Positions 35,601 to 44,610 of a DNA stretch of 64,000 nucleotides are shown here, one piece after another. The notes beneath the pieces were generated by a model, which saw only the letters and a program-made list of their open reading frames with translations, ran no database searches and had not been told where the DNA came from. A program made the translations under genes and the position numbers. The DNA comes from Lachnospiraceae bacterium (GTDB lineage Bacteria; Bacillota; Clostridia; Lachnospirales; Lachnospiraceae), in contig CAJTCE010000021.1 in NCBI GenBank assembly GCA_910574745.1, forward strand, positions 1 through 64,000, written 5' to 3'. Positions within the stretch are counted from its first letter, which is position 1, and each line of letters starts with the position of its first letter.

Positions 35601-37279
35601 ATCGGTTCCTTGGGATTCACAAAGGTAGAAAACCTGTCCGTAATTTTCCCATCCCGAATCTTTACCGCACCGATTTCAATGATCCTGTTTTTCACAGGCG
35701 AAAAACCTGTGGTCTCAAGGTCGAAAACCACATAATCCTGGTTTAAAGAAAGATTCCCGGGATTTACCACGATTTCCTTTAAATCGTCTACCAGATAACC
35801 CTCCACTCCCAGAATGATTTTGAAGAAATTCTGTCTGTCCGCCTCTATGCCTTCCTCTTTGCAACGCTTCTTTTCTGCTCCCCAAAGATCGCACCATGTA
35901 TGGAACACATCCGCAAGGGCCTGAACGACTCCATGGTCAGTAATGGCAATGGCCGGATGTCCCCATTTATAGGCGCGCTTTACAATATCCGTTACCTCGG
36001 AAACCCCGTCCATGTCGCTCATTTTGGTATGACAATGCAGTTCTACCCGCTTGGTCGCAGCATAATCCATTCTGGAAACGGTAAAATCCGAAATTACCTT
36101 AATGGTAGTCACAGAGCCGATTGTCAGCTCCCTGTCAAACTTATCCATGGCAGCCATTCCTTTTATTTTCAGGAACGAACCTTTTTTGACATTGAGATGG
36201 GATAAAAATTCCTCTATCTGTTCATCCTTCACAAAGACCTTTACCATAATAGTATCCTTAAAATCCGTAATGGAAAACATCACAATGGTCTTTTCTATTT
36301 TGGGAATGGGTTTCGTTTCCAGCGTCAACAGCTTTCCTCTTACCACAACCTCTCCCATTTCTCCCACAAGCTGGTCTAAGGAAAGCGGCTCCTCCTCTAT
36401 GTCATAGCTGCCCCAGATAATGGCAGGATCATCGGATTTCTTAGACCGGTAATCTTTCTTGCCAAATCCTCCCTTTTTACCGCCAAAACCGCCGAAGGGT
36501 CTGTCTGTTCCAGGCTTCTCTTTTTTGCCTGCCGCCGCATTCCCTTCCTTTTTATCCGCCGTTCCTTGTTCTTTTCCTGCCGCTGTCTGAATTTTCTCTG
36601 TTCCATTATCCGATAAAGTTTCTGATGAAACATTTTCTCCTCTCATCATAGCTCCAGGAACAGCCGCTCCGTCTTCTCCCGTCAAACCTTCCTGACCGCC
36701 AAAAACCCTGGCCGTTATTTCCGCCACCTGACGTTTCAGTTTTCCTTCTTCCTCTTTCTTCAGAGGGTTTTCCTGTACCGCGGTATAGTTTACCACTATA
36801 TTGACAAATACGCCGCATCTCTCGCAAAAGATTTTTTCCAAAAGCGAAATAAGTTCCCCCGCCTTTTCCTTAAAGGGAACCAGTTCTTCCACAAGGAGCA
36901 TCATCTTATCCTCTTCAAAGGAAACCTCCGCCTTTTTTAACATACTGTACATAACAGGGCTGTACTCCTTGAGCTCGCACAGAATACTCTCCCTGTAGGC
37001 ATGATACAGATTCTTTGGGGTATACTGCTTTGACAGATTAAAATGCTCATAAATCTTTACCGTGATATTTGCCCGGTCAAAAAGCTGCTTCTTAATCTGA
37101 TCTTCCATGGTAAAAACATCTTTTTTATCTATAATCCTGTCTGCGGAAATATAAATGCGCAAAAAATCCCTGCGTTTTGTAGTAAAAATATGCTCCACGC
37201 AGACATCCTGAAAGGCATCCTTTAAATCATTCTTTAATTGTAGCGTTGGAAAAACTTCCAAAAACTGCTTTCCGTCCAT
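32657..37279 (-). CDS. polC: DNA polymerase III alpha subunit, PolC type
   Basis: A 1540-residue replicative polymerase. Order: N-terminal domain; low-complexity Gly/Lys-rich linker (about 215-285); OB fold (VVRGKLLTLETKP); PHP (VELHCHTKMSDMDGV); DEDD proofreading exonuclease (VVFDLETTGFS, HNASFDMSF, HHRAVDDAEAT); second PHP part; zinc-binding cysteines (CAKCHYYDFD, CPQCGEM); palm with catalytic acids in PDIDLNFSGEYQ; fingers; helix-hairpin-helix. It is about 100 residues longer than B. subtilis PolC, mostly in the linker. It carries out leading- and lagging-strand synthesis in low-GC Gram-positives. Confidence 0.98.
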   Translation of the reverse strand: MDGKQFLEVFPTLQLKNDLKDAFQDVCVEHIFTTKRRDFLRIYISADRIIDKKDVFTMEDQIKKQLFDRANITVKIYEHFNLSKQYTPKNLYHAYRESILCELKEYSPVMYSMLKKAEVSFEEDKMMLLVEELVPFKEKAGELISLLEKIFCERCGVFVNIVVNYTAVQENPLKKEEEGKLKRQVAEITARVFGGQEGLTGEDGAAVPGAMMRGENVSSETLSDNGTEKIQTAAGKEQGTADKKEGNAAAGKKEKPGTDRPFGGFGGKKGGFGKKDYRSKKSDDPAIIWGSYDIEEEPLSLDQLVGEMGEVVVRGKLLTLETKPIPKIEKTIVMFSITDFKDTIMVKVFVKDEQIEEFLSHLNVKKGSFLKIKGMAAMDKFDRELTIGSVTTIKVISDFTVSRMDYAATKRVELHCHTKMSDMDGVSEVTDIVKRAYKWGHPAIAITDHGVVQALADVFHTWCDLWGAEKKRCKEEGIEADRQNFFKIILGVEGYLVDDLKEIVVNPGNLSLNQDYVVFDLETTGFSPVKNRIIEIGAVKIRDGKITDRFSTFVNPKEPIPYKIQQLTGIRDEDVMNAPEIEEILPQFLEFSKDCVMVAHNASFDMSFIKENSKLMGLEREDTVVDTVGIARILLPNQAKHTLDACAKTLGVSLENHHRAVDDAEATAEIFMKFLPMLTEAGVEKLSQINAMGEDNVNTVKKLPYYHVIILAKNEIGRINLYKLVSASHLTYYNKRPKIPKSLLQKYREGLIVGSACEAGELYRAMLDGKSDADLYKIAGFYDYLEIQPLGNNEFMIESERVESVHSMEDIMDFNRKIVAIGEALHKPVCATCDVHFLDPEDEVYRRIIMAGKGFKEDKQAPLYLRTTEEMLAEFEYLGSEKAREVVITNTNLIADCVESIDPVRPDKSPPIIPNSDEILTKICYNKAHEIYGEKLPDVVEKRLEKELNAIIKNGFAVMYIIAQKLVWKSVEDGYLVGSRGSVGSSFVANMAGITEVNSLSPHYYCAKCHYYDFDSPEVKAYSGKAGCDMPDKVCPQCGEMLMKDGFDIPFETFLGFKGDKEPDIDLNFSGEYQSKAHKYTEVIFGAGQTYRAGTIGTLADKTAFGYVKNYFEERGIPKRTCEINRIVTGCTGIRRSTGQHPGGIVVLPVGEEINSFTPIQHPANDMTTDIVTTHFDYHKIDHNLLKLDILGHDDPTMIRMLQDLTGVDPVTIPLDDKDVMSLFRSTEALGITPEQIGGCLLGSMGIPEFGTEFVIQMLLDTKPQSFTDLVRISGLSHGTDVWLGNAQTLIEEGKATISTAICTRDDIMIYLIDKGLEEGLSFKIMESVRKGKGLTPEMEEAMVANDVPDWYIWSCKKIKYMFPKAHAAAYVMMAWRVAYFKVNYPLAYYAAYFSIRASGFSYELMCQGKAKLDAVIADFKARKDVLSKKEQDSLKDIKIVEEMYARGYEFMPLDLYRAHSRLFQIIDGKIMPSFNSIDGMGDKAAESLMEAAKNGPFLSKDDLRERAKISKTIVDLMGEMKLLGDIPESNQISLFDFVS

Positions 37280-37387
37280 GTATATTACTCCAATTTCTCT
37301 GCACTCATCACTTCACACGCCCGTTCCCTTAATACGCCAATGGTCCGGATACACTTTTATCCCAGGCATACCAATCGTTCCCCGGCA

Positions 37388-38443
37388 TCAGTCATTCCAA
37401 TGCAGAAGCTCTTCCCTTAATGTATTTAACAAATCCTTTTCCGGTACTTTCCGGATAACCTCGCCTTTCTTGATTAAAAGCCCCTCGCCGATTCCTCCGG
37501 CAATGCCGATATCCGCTTCCTTTGCCTCTCCCGGTCCGTTTACCACACAGCCCATAACGGCAACCTTTAAATTCAGGGGAATATCCGCCACCATCTCTTC
37601 TACTTGGTTGGCCAGCCCGATCAAATCAATTCTGGTGCGCCCGCAGGTAGGGCAGGAAATTACCTCGATACCCTGATGATACAATCCCAATGAGCGCAAA
37701 ATAGTCTTTGCGGACCTGATTTCCTCCACCGGATCTCCTGACAGGGATACCCGCAAGGTATCGCCGATTCCTTCATAAAGCAGAATTCCAAGTCCCACAG
37801 AAGATTTAATATTTCCTCCATACAGGGTTCCCGCCTCAGTAATTCCGATATGTAAAGGATAATCCGTTTTCTCCGTAAGCAGTTCATGCGCCTTGACGCA
37901 AATGGGAATATTGGAGGATTTAATGCTGATGACCATGTTGTCATAGCCCGCTTCTTCAATCATATGTACCTTATCCAGCGCGCTTTCCACAATGCCTTGG
38001 GGGGTAACTCCCTCATACTTTTCCACCAGTTCTTTTTCCAGGGAACCGCCGTTAACTCCCACACGAATAGGAATCATTCTCTCTTTTGCCGCCGCAACCA
38101 CTTCATCAAGCTTCTCCTTACCGCCGATATTGCCCGGATTGATTCTGATTTTATCCGCCCCGTTTTCTATTGCGGCAATAGCCATCTTATAATCAAAATG
38201 AATATCCGCCACTAAAGGAATGGAAATTTCCTTTTTTATTTCTTTTAATGCTTTTGCCGCCTCCAATGTAGGAACCGTAGAACGTATGATATCACAGCCT
38301 GCTGCCTCTAACCTGTGAATCTGTTCCACAGTAGCTTTCACATCCTCTGTGCGTGTATTTGTCATTGACTGAATCAAAACGGGATTACCGCCGCCTATGA
38401 TACGGTCTCCAATTTTTATTGTTTTCGTATGCTCTCTATGCAT
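37388..38443 (-). CDS. ispG: 4-hydroxy-3-methylbut-2-enyl diphosphate synthase (flavodoxin/ferredoxin)
   Basis: A 351-residue TIM-barrel plus Fe-S enzyme: IGGGNPVLIQSMTNT near the N-terminus, [4Fe-4S] cysteines in ISCPTCGRTRID and AVMGCVVNGPGEA. It performs the penultimate MEP-pathway step, reducing MEcPP to HMBPP. I chose the ATG at 38443 by family alignment (GAGG 8 nt upstream); an ATG at 38473 with AAGGA 6 nt upstream is an equal alternative by signal. Confidence 0.95.
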   Translation of the reverse strand: MHREHTKTIKIGDRIIGGGNPVLIQSMTNTRTEDVKATVEQIHRLEAAGCDIIRSTVPTLEAAKALKEIKKEISIPLVADIHFDYKMAIAAIENGADKIRINPGNIGGKEKLDEVVAAAKERMIPIRVGVNGGSLEKELVEKYEGVTPQGIVESALDKVHMIEEAGYDNMVISIKSSNIPICVKAHELLTEKTDYPLHIGITEAGTLYGGNIKSSVGLGILLYEGIGDTLRVSLSGDPVEEIRSAKTILRSLGLYHQGIEVISCPTCGRTRIDLIGLANQVEEMVADIPLNLKVAVMGCVVNGPGEAKEADIGIAGGIGEGLLIKKGEVIRKVPEKDLLNTLREELLHWND

Positions 38444-38588
38444 AAAATGTTCCTCTCCTTTTGGCACTGACATTCTCTTTCCTTCTAAATAAGCTTAAAC
38501 CATCCTAACTGTCGCTTCCTCATCCATAGCCTATTCTTTTTCCCATGGATTCATTATAGGCTTTCTCCTTTCTTTTCGTCAACCGGAT

Positions 38589-39749
38589 TTACTTGCGAAC
38601 AATCAGTTTCCTCCCGTACTCATCCTTTGGAATTTCTGTTTCCTGCCCTTTCTCTTCCCGCTCCTCTTTTTTCACCAGGCTTTTGTTTTTTCCTCTGTCT
38701 CCTTCAATTTCGCTTTCTTTCGCACGCTTTCCTTCTACTTCGTTTCCTTCCATACCCTCCCCTTCTATTCCGCTTTTACCCTCTACAGGCTTCCTTTCTT
38801 CCGTTACAACGATTTCCTCCCTTACTTCCCTCATGTCCGCTCCCTTTACCTCATTTCCCTTCCATGCTGTTCCCACTACCGCCAGACCCGTCAAAATAAG
38901 GCAGATACCCCTTGTATATCCGGTGCAGACAAGCCTTTTCAAATCGCTGATAAAATATTCCTTTTTCTCTCTATTCTTTCTTTTCAACATATGTTTCTTC
39001 CTGCCTTTCCTCTCTTTGTGATTCCCCTCCATGTACGACTTTAAATCCTCATACATTTCTCCTGCGTTGACATAGCCTTCCGTCTCATGAATTTTTACTG
39101 CCTTTTGCATGATCTGCCTGCATTCAAAGGATAAATGTGAAATATCCGCCTTTTTATCCGCAATTCCCTTTGACAAAACGCTTCCTGTCAGCATTTCATA
39201 TAAAAGAACCCCCAACCCGTACGTATCCCTATATGCGCTTATCGTTTCTCCTTCCGAAGGCGGCAGATATTCCTTTGTCCCAAACACCTTTCTTTCCTTT
39301 TCCCCTTCATACAAAGCAGCTCCGAAATCAATGAAATAGACCTCTCCTTCCGGCGTGATCATTATGTTCTCAGGCTTTATATCTCCATAAACAATCACAG
39401 GCGTCTGACGATGAAACCCCGCCAGTATTCCGGCCGCTTTCATAATAAGTGCGGCGGCTTCTTTCTCACTCCAGATTTTCCGCTCTCCCAAAAGTGTTCT
39501 CAGGCTTTTCCCCTCTACATATTCCATAACAATGCCCGCACCCTGTTCGCTTTCTATATAATCCATTAAATAAGGAATTCCTTTTCCCCCGAACCGCCGC
39601 AGTATTTCCCGCTCCCGCTCCGCCTCCTTTCTACCCCCGTCATACCATTTCAATGCCGCAGGCATTCCCGCATCTTTATTTTCCACAAGCCATACCGTTC
39701 CTCTGCTTCCTTTTCCCAGCAAAGATTTTTTAATATATTTTTCATTCAT
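38589..39749 (-). CDS. Membrane-anchored Hanks-type Ser/Thr protein kinase without PASTA domains
   Basis: N-terminal kinase domain: glycine loop GKGSRGTV (residues 12-19), ATP-binding Lys34 in AALKWY, catalytic YGDIKPEN (Asp123), DFG (141-143), APE-like PPSE. Then a basic juxtamembrane stretch, one helix (about 278-297), and a 85-residue external tail of repeating Glu/Gly/Lys words (EGKSGIEGEGMEGNEVEGK) ending KLIVRK. Unlike PrkC/StkP it lacks PASTA repeats, so muropeptide binding is not expected. It overlaps the PP2C gene by 4 nt; the two form a signalling pair. The pair sits between rseP and ispG. Confidence 0.92.
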   Translation of the reverse strand: MNEKYIKKSLLGKGSRGTVWLVENKDAGMPAALKWYDGGRKEAEREREILRRFGGKGIPYLMDYIESEQGAGIVMEYVEGKSLRTLLGERKIWSEKEAAALIMKAAGILAGFHRQTPVIVYGDIKPENIMITPEGEVYFIDFGAALYEGEKERKVFGTKEYLPPSEGETISAYRDTYGLGVLLYEMLTGSVLSKGIADKKADISHLSFECRQIMQKAVKIHETEGYVNAGEMYEDLKSYMEGNHKERKGRKKHMLKRKNREKKEYFISDLKRLVCTGYTRGICLILTGLAVVGTAWKGNEVKGADMREVREEIVVTEERKPVEGKSGIEGEGMEGNEVEGKRAKESEIEGDRGKNKSLVKKEEREEKGQETEIPKDEYGRKLIVRK

Positions 39750-40474
39750 CCGCCTTCGCCTCCCATATAAATTGCTGAAATATTATCTCCTTCTTTCTGC
39801 CGGATATTATATGCGGCAATTTCCTTTAATCTTTTTCCGATACCGGTTTCACACTTCAGTTTTTTACCGTCCAGACACCTTTTCCAGATATCTTTGTCAT
39901 ATTTCCGAAAAAATCCGTCTGTACAAAGCAGCAAGCCGTTTTTTCTAATTAATCCGCTGTAAAAATCCGGCTTCCACTCCCTGTTGAGTCCCAGGCATCT
40001 TGAAAGTCCACGTTCGTTTCCATGATCCTTTGTGATCTGTTTACACGGAAAAAAATTCCTTCTTCCCAGCAGATAAGTTCTGCTGTCCCCTATATGGAAT
40101 AAATAGTATCTTCCCTTATAAAGAATACACATCATGGCCGTAGTCCCCATAGCCGTCCCTGCCATACGCATTTTCTCAAACAGTTCTCTGTTCATTTGCC
40201 GATACAGCATAAATCCCTTAGACCTTATGATCTCTTCCAGTCTCCTCTTATGTTTGCCGCATGTGCATATACATGGGATCAGCTGTCTGTCAAACCATGC
40301 TTCCATTTCCCGGACGCAAAAGGCAGAAGCCTCCATTCCGTTTTTCATGCCGCCCATACCGTCGCAAACAGCTGCAAACCATAGCTCCCCTTCTGAAAGC
40401 AGACTGCATCGAAACAGCAAAGCGTCTTCATTTTCCGCCCTTTTTCCGGTTTCATAAACATAACCGAACTTCAT
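39746..40474 (-). CDS. PP2C-family protein phosphatase
   Basis: Metal-dependent phosphatase with all motifs: ENEDAL, VCDGMGGM, GTAMGTTA, HIGDSRTYLL, LLLCTDGF, GDNISAIY. It should reverse phosphorylation by the adjacent kinase. Start: ATG at 40474 with AAGGA 9 nt upstream; a TTG two codons earlier is too close to that site. It is first gene of its transcript, behind a good promoter at 40622-40651. A Cys-rich insert (CICTCGKHKRR) near residue 90 is unusual. Confidence 0.92.
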   Translation of the reverse strand: MKFGYVYETGKRAENEDALLFRCSLLSEGELWFAAVCDGMGGMKNGMEASAFCVREMEAWFDRQLIPCICTCGKHKRRLEEIIRSKGFMLYRQMNRELFEKMRMAGTAMGTTAMMCILYKGRYYLFHIGDSRTYLLGRRNFFPCKQITKDHGNERGLSRCLGLNREWKPDFYSGLIRKNGLLLCTDGFFRKYDKDIWKRCLDGKKLKCETGIGKRLKEIAAYNIRQKEGDNISAIYMGGEGG

Positions 40475-40591
40475 ATTCAATTGTCCTTTCCTGGAAAAAT
40501 AATTCCCATAAGAATTTCCAATCCGTCACTATATTCTGCGCAAAGCCATACTGTCCCTGCCTTTTGTAACAGTTCCTATTCTTATGAAAAC

Positions 40592-40606
40592 GGTACAGAA
40601 CGTACC
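40592..40606. promoter_or_regulatory. GGTAC-GTACC palindrome in the PP2C-kinase leader
   Basis: A 5-bp inverted repeat with a 5-nt spacer (GGTACagaacGTACC) lies about 15 nt downstream of the -10 of the promoter, where a repressor could block elongation. No regulator is known. Confidence 0.3.
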
Positions 40607-40621
40607 AATTAAGATGCTCTT

Positions 40622-40651
40622 ATTATATGCCCAAATATGCGCTCATGACAA
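40622..40651 (-). promoter_or_regulatory. Promoter of the PP2C-kinase (and probably ispG-polC) transcript
   Basis: TTGTCA (40646-40651), 18 nt, TATAAT (40622-40627). Confidence 0.75.
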
Positions 40652-40688
40652 GACGGCATTTTTCACAAAAAATTGAAAAATGCCGTCT
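40651..40688. terminator. Hairpin between rseP and the PP2C gene
   Basis: A perfect 14-bp stem AGACGGCATTTTTC/GAAAAATGCCGTCT with a 10-nt loop. The U-run is inside the stem, so termination is plausible but not certain. It separates the pyrH-rseP transcript from the kinase/phosphatase unit and touches the -35 of the next promoter. Confidence 0.6.
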
Positions 40689-40782
40689 GTTCAAATTCCA
40701 TCCTGCCAATTCTGCCGGAAATTACACTATCCGCAGGTACTCCTTAGCGCAGCTTCCCGCAAACATAACGAATCATTTATTT

Positions 40783-41895
40783 TTAACCGCCTGTAACCAG
40801 TCTTGCAATATCGTTATACATAACAACCACCATCAAAAGCATCAACAATGCAAAACCTACAAAATGGAAAATCCCTTCCTTTTCCGGCGGTATGGGTTTT
40901 CTTCGTATGGCTTCGATGATCAAAAACAAAAGCCTGCCTCCGTCTAAAGCCGGGAAGGGAATCAGATTTAAAACTCCCAGATTGGCGCTTAATAAAATGG
41001 CAAAATTCAACATATTCAACCACACATAAAAGGCGCCGTCCTGTTTGGATTCGGTATAAATGGTGTCAACCGCATCCACCATTCCCACAGGTCCCGACAT
41101 ATCCTTTATTCCGGCTCTTCCGGTCACTAACATTCCCAGACTCCTAATGGTTGTATCAATCCAGTATTTTACTTCGTAAAAGCTATATTTTGCAATGCCT
41201 AAAAGATTAAATTTGGTATAACCGTTCATAGGTGCAATGCCGTAATAATATCTTCCGTCCTTTTGGGAATACTTGGGTTCAAGGGTCACGGCAGTCCGCT
41301 GCCCCTCCCTCTCATAGACAATATTGACCGGCTCTCCCTCATTTAACATGGCCTCTAAGAAAATTTCCCTAAACAGATGAATATTCTTTCCGTTAATTTC
41401 AACGATTTCATCTCCCGCCATAAGACCGGCTTCGCTTGCAGCGGTTCCTTCCCCCACCGTTCCGATAACGGGAAGGTCGCTTCCAATGCTGGCAACGATA
41501 ATTGCAGAAAGGACAAAAGCAAGAACAAAATTGAAAACAGGCCCTGCTACTACCGTAGCAATCCTTGCCCACACGGGAGCGTCGGGAAAGGCTCCAGATT
41601 TTTTCAGAGTGCCCAGCTCCTCTTTTATGCCTTCGTCTCCTTTACCGTCTTCATCCCCCTCTTCTTTATCCAGTCCGTTTAAACTGTCCTCGCCTTCAAA
41701 CATACAGGCCCCGCCAATGGGAAGCAGTTTTAAGGAATATTTTGTATCGCCCTTCACAAAATGTAACAAAGTAGGCCCCATGCCGATGGAAAATTCCACC
41801 ACATGAATGCCGTTTGCCTTTGCGATAATAAAATGGCCGAATTCATGGGCCACAACAACCACGCAGAATATAATTACAAATAAAATAATACCCAA
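40783..41895 (-). CDS. rseP: Site-2 metalloprotease, RseP/RasP family
   Basis: A 370-residue intramembrane protease: zinc motif HEFGH in the first helix, PDZ domain (EAGLMAGDEIVEINGK), third zinc ligand in FPALDGGR, final helix FALLMLLMVVVMY. It cleaves anti-sigma factors and leftover signal peptides in the membrane. The gene starts with TTG right after the dxr stop codon. A Glu/Asp/Lys-rich insert (about residues 75-95) lies after the first helix region. Confidence 0.95.
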   Translation of the reverse strand: MGIILFVIIFCVVVVAHEFGHFIIAKANGIHVVEFSIGMGPTLLHFVKGDTKYSLKLLPIGGACMFEGEDSLNGLDKEEGDEDGKGDEGIKEELGTLKKSGAFPDAPVWARIATVVAGPVFNFVLAFVLSAIIVASIGSDLPVIGTVGEGTAASEAGLMAGDEIVEINGKNIHLFREIFLEAMLNEGEPVNIVYEREGQRTAVTLEPKYSQKDGRYYYGIAPMNGYTKFNLLGIAKYSFYEVKYWIDTTIRSLGMLVTGRAGIKDMSGPVGMVDAVDTIYTESKQDGAFYVWLNMLNFAILLSANLGVLNLIPFPALDGGRLLFLIIEAIRRKPIPPEKEGIFHFVGFALLMLLMVVVMYNDIARLVTGG

Positions 41896-41896
41896 A

Positions 41897-43048
41897 TCAG
41901 CACCTGCTCTCTATAAATTCATAACACCAGCTTTCCGTTTCCAGAATCTGTTCCAGGGAAGGATTTTCTATTACCCCATGGGCATCCATGGCCTTTCCGA
42001 TTATATCTGCTATATCCAAAAACCGGATTTTTCCCGCCAGAAACATACTGACCGCCTTTTCGTTGGCCGCGTTAAACACCGTGGGCATGCTTCCTCCCGC
42101 TTTAAAAGCCTCATATGCCAGTTTTAATCCTGTAAATGTTTCCATATCCGGCTCTTCAAATGTAATCTGCCCCAGCTTGAAGAAATCTATACCCGGCATC
42201 TCCATAGGCAGCCTGTCAGGATAAAAAAGCGCATACTGGATGGGCAGCTTCATATCCGGCAATCCTAACTGTGCCATAACAGCCCCATCCATATATTCTA
42301 CCATAGAGTGTATGATGCTCTGGGGATGTACTACAACCTGAATCTGCTCCGGTTTTGCATGAAAAAGCCATCCTGCCTCCATAACCTCCAGTCCTTTGTT
42401 TACCATGGTGGCCGAATCAATGGTAATCTTTTTCCCCATGGACCAGTTTGGATGATTCAACGCCTCTTTTACGGTTTTATACAAAAGCTCTTCCCGCTTC
42501 ATTCCCCGGAAGGGACCGCCGGAGGCTGTCAAAAGGATTTTTTTCATGCGTTTTTCCGGTTCTCCGTTTAAGGATTGGAAAATCGCGCTGTGTTCACTGT
42601 CAACAGGGAGAATGGAAACACCCTTTTCCTTGGCCAACGGCATGATAATATGTCCCGCCGTTACCAAGGTTTCCTTATTGGCAAGAGCAATATCCTTTCC
42701 TGCCTTAATAGCTTCTATCGTGGGTTTTATGCCAATCATTCCCACTACCGCCGTTAAGACCACATCCGCTTCAGGAAGACTGACAATTTGCTGTAATCCC
42801 TCCATCCCCGCCAATACGGTTACAGGCAGATCCGCAACCCTTACCGCCAGATCCCCCGCCGCCTTTTCCTCATACATAACGGCAAAGCCGGGAAGATATT
42901 TTCTTACCTGCTCCTCCATCCTGTCCACATTGCTTCCTGCCGCCAAAGCAGATACTTGCAATCTGTCAGAATATGCATCTACAATTTCCAGGGCCTGGGT
43001 CCCGATAGAGCCGGTTGAGCCCAGAATAACCAGATTCTTCATATCCAT
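41897..43048 (-). CDS. dxr: 1-deoxy-D-xylulose 5-phosphate reductoisomerase
   Basis: A 383-residue NADPH enzyme: N-terminal Rossmann motif LGSTGSIGTQAL, catalytic region PVDSEHSAIFQSL, flexible loop GPFRGMKREELL, C-terminal helical domain. It commits carbon to the MEP isoprenoid pathway. It lies between cdsA and rseP, as commonly in Firmicutes. Confidence 0.97.
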   Translation of the reverse strand: MDMKNLVILGSTGSIGTQALEIVDAYSDRLQVSALAAGSNVDRMEEQVRKYLPGFAVMYEEKAAGDLAVRVADLPVTVLAGMEGLQQIVSLPEADVVLTAVVGMIGIKPTIEAIKAGKDIALANKETLVTAGHIIMPLAKEKGVSILPVDSEHSAIFQSLNGEPEKRMKKILLTASGGPFRGMKREELLYKTVKEALNHPNWSMGKKITIDSATMVNKGLEVMEAGWLFHAKPEQIQVVVHPQSIIHSMVEYMDGAVMAQLGLPDMKLPIQYALFYPDRLPMEMPGIDFFKLGQITFEEPDMETFTGLKLAYEAFKAGGSMPTVFNAANEKAVSMFLAGKIRFLDIADIIGKAMDAHGVIENPSLEQILETESWCYEFIESRC

Positions 43049-43066
43049 ATCTCCACTTTATATTTG

Positions 43067-43885
43067 TCATAAAAGAAGCACTGCCAGATAATATATCATG
43101 GGAGCGGTAAAGACCACGCTGTCGAAACGGTCCATAATTCCCCCGTGACCGGGAATCAGTTTCCCGTAATCCTTAATGCCGAAATTTCTCTTTACAGCGG
43201 ACGCCGCCAAATCCCCTACCTGGCTGATAACCGCTCCTACTGCGCTGATAACCGGAAACACCCACAAAAGGTTGCTTTGACTGATACCGGCATTTTTTAA
43301 AACCATGGCATAAATCAGCCCCACCAAAGCTGCGCCTGCAACTCCGCCTATCGCACCTTCTATGGATTTCTTGGGACTTAATACCGGCGCTAATTTATGC
43401 TTTCCAAAAAGCATGCCCACCGCATAAGCGCATGTATCGCAAATCCAGGAACTGATAAAAATCAGCCATACAATATAAATACCCTTTTCCAAATTTCTGG
43501 TAAGATATAGATAGGCAAGCATAATCGGCGCATAGACAAAGGAAAAGATAGCTGCCATAATCTGATTCGCATGGTATTTGGGAAAAGCAAATACATAAAC
43601 AAAGAGAATCGCCACAACAGTCAGGGTAATGGTTAACATAATATATGTTTCCGTGTCGGCAAAATAGCGCACTCCATAATACCCCAGCACACCCATGGCT
43701 CCGAATATTTCCAGAAGATTTACCTTTTCATTCTCTCCCCGCACCTTGGTAGCCTTTGTCATTTCAAAAAATGCCTTCAAAGCCACAAGAAGGGTAAAGA
43801 GAAACAAAACCGGGCCGCCCGTCGCCAAAACAAAGGCGATAATAATGACCAGAACAATGCCGCTTAATAATCTTGTTCTAAACAT
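43067..43885 (-). CDS. cdsA: Phosphatidate cytidylyltransferase (CDP-DAG synthase)
   Basis: A 272-residue membrane enzyme with about eight helices and the C-terminal signature SAVKRNFGIKDYGKLIPG followed by HGGIMDRFDS. It makes CDP-diacylglycerol for phospholipid synthesis. Its start follows the uppS stop by one base. Confidence 0.96.
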   Translation of the reverse strand: MFRTRLLSGIVLVIIIAFVLATGGPVLFLFTLLVALKAFFEMTKATKVRGENEKVNLLEIFGAMGVLGYYGVRYFADTETYIMLTITLTVVAILFVYVFAFPKYHANQIMAAIFSFVYAPIMLAYLYLTRNLEKGIYIVWLIFISSWICDTCAYAVGMLFGKHKLAPVLSPKKSIEGAIGGVAGAALVGLIYAMVLKNAGISQSNLLWVFPVISAVGAVISQVGDLAASAVKRNFGIKDYGKLIPGHGGIMDRFDSVVFTAPMIYYLAVLLL

Positions 43886-43886
43886 A

Positions 43887-44594
43887 TTAGTCCTCCTTTA
43901 TCAGACCGTATCTGCGTTCCCTCTTATTATATGCTTCAATGGCCTTCATCAGTTCTCCCTTTGTGAATGCAGGCCAGTGAACATCCGTCGTATAGAATTC
44001 CGTATAGGCAAGCTGCCATAAAAGAAAATTGGAAAGGCGCTGTTCGCCGCTGGTGCGGATTAAAAGATCCGGGTCGGGAATCCCCTTTGTATCCAAATAA
44101 GAGGAAAATATCTCTTCATCCATCTGTCCCGGCTCAAGCTTTCCGCTTTTTACCTCTTCCATAATCCGGTTAGCAGCCCGGATGATTTCATCCCTGCTTC
44201 CATAATTTAAGGCAATCTGAAAATGCAGTCCGTCGTTATGAACCGTGGCTTTTTCCAATTCATCAATCCGCTTCCTGATATCCTCGTCAAGCCCTGTTTT
44301 ATCTCCGATGACCCTGACACACATTCGGTTCTTTTCCGCCGTTTTTAAACATGTCTTCATATAATTGCGCAAAAGCTTCATAAGGGCATCCACTTCATCC
44401 TTGGGACGCTTCCAGTTTTCTGTGGAAAAGGCATAGACAGTCAGATACTCTATTCCCATTTTATATGCTTCTTCACAAATAATTTCAACATTTTTACTGC
44501 CCTGGGCATGACCATAATTTCGGGGCATTCCTTTTCCCTTTGCCCATCTTCCGTTTCCATCCAGAATAATCGCTACATGTCTGGGTATATTCAT
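43887..44594 (-). CDS. uppS: Undecaprenyl diphosphate synthase
   Basis: A 235-residue cis-prenyltransferase: HVAIILDGNGRWAK, NYGHAQGSKNVE, YAFSTENWKRP, ALNYGSRDEIIRA, PDLLIRTSGEQRLSNFLLWQ. It makes the C55 lipid carrier for cell-wall precursors. Confidence 0.97.
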   Translation of the reverse strand: MNIPRHVAIILDGNGRWAKGKGMPRNYGHAQGSKNVEIICEEAYKMGIEYLTVYAFSTENWKRPKDEVDALMKLLRNYMKTCLKTAEKNRMCVRVIGDKTGLDEDIRKRIDELEKATVHNDGLHFQIALNYGSRDEIIRAANRIMEEVKSGKLEPGQMDEEIFSSYLDTKGIPDPDLLIRTSGEQRLSNFLLWQLAYTEFYTTDVHWPAFTKGELMKAIEAYNKRERRYGLIKED

Positions 44595-44610
44595 CTAATC
44601 CGCCTTTCCG

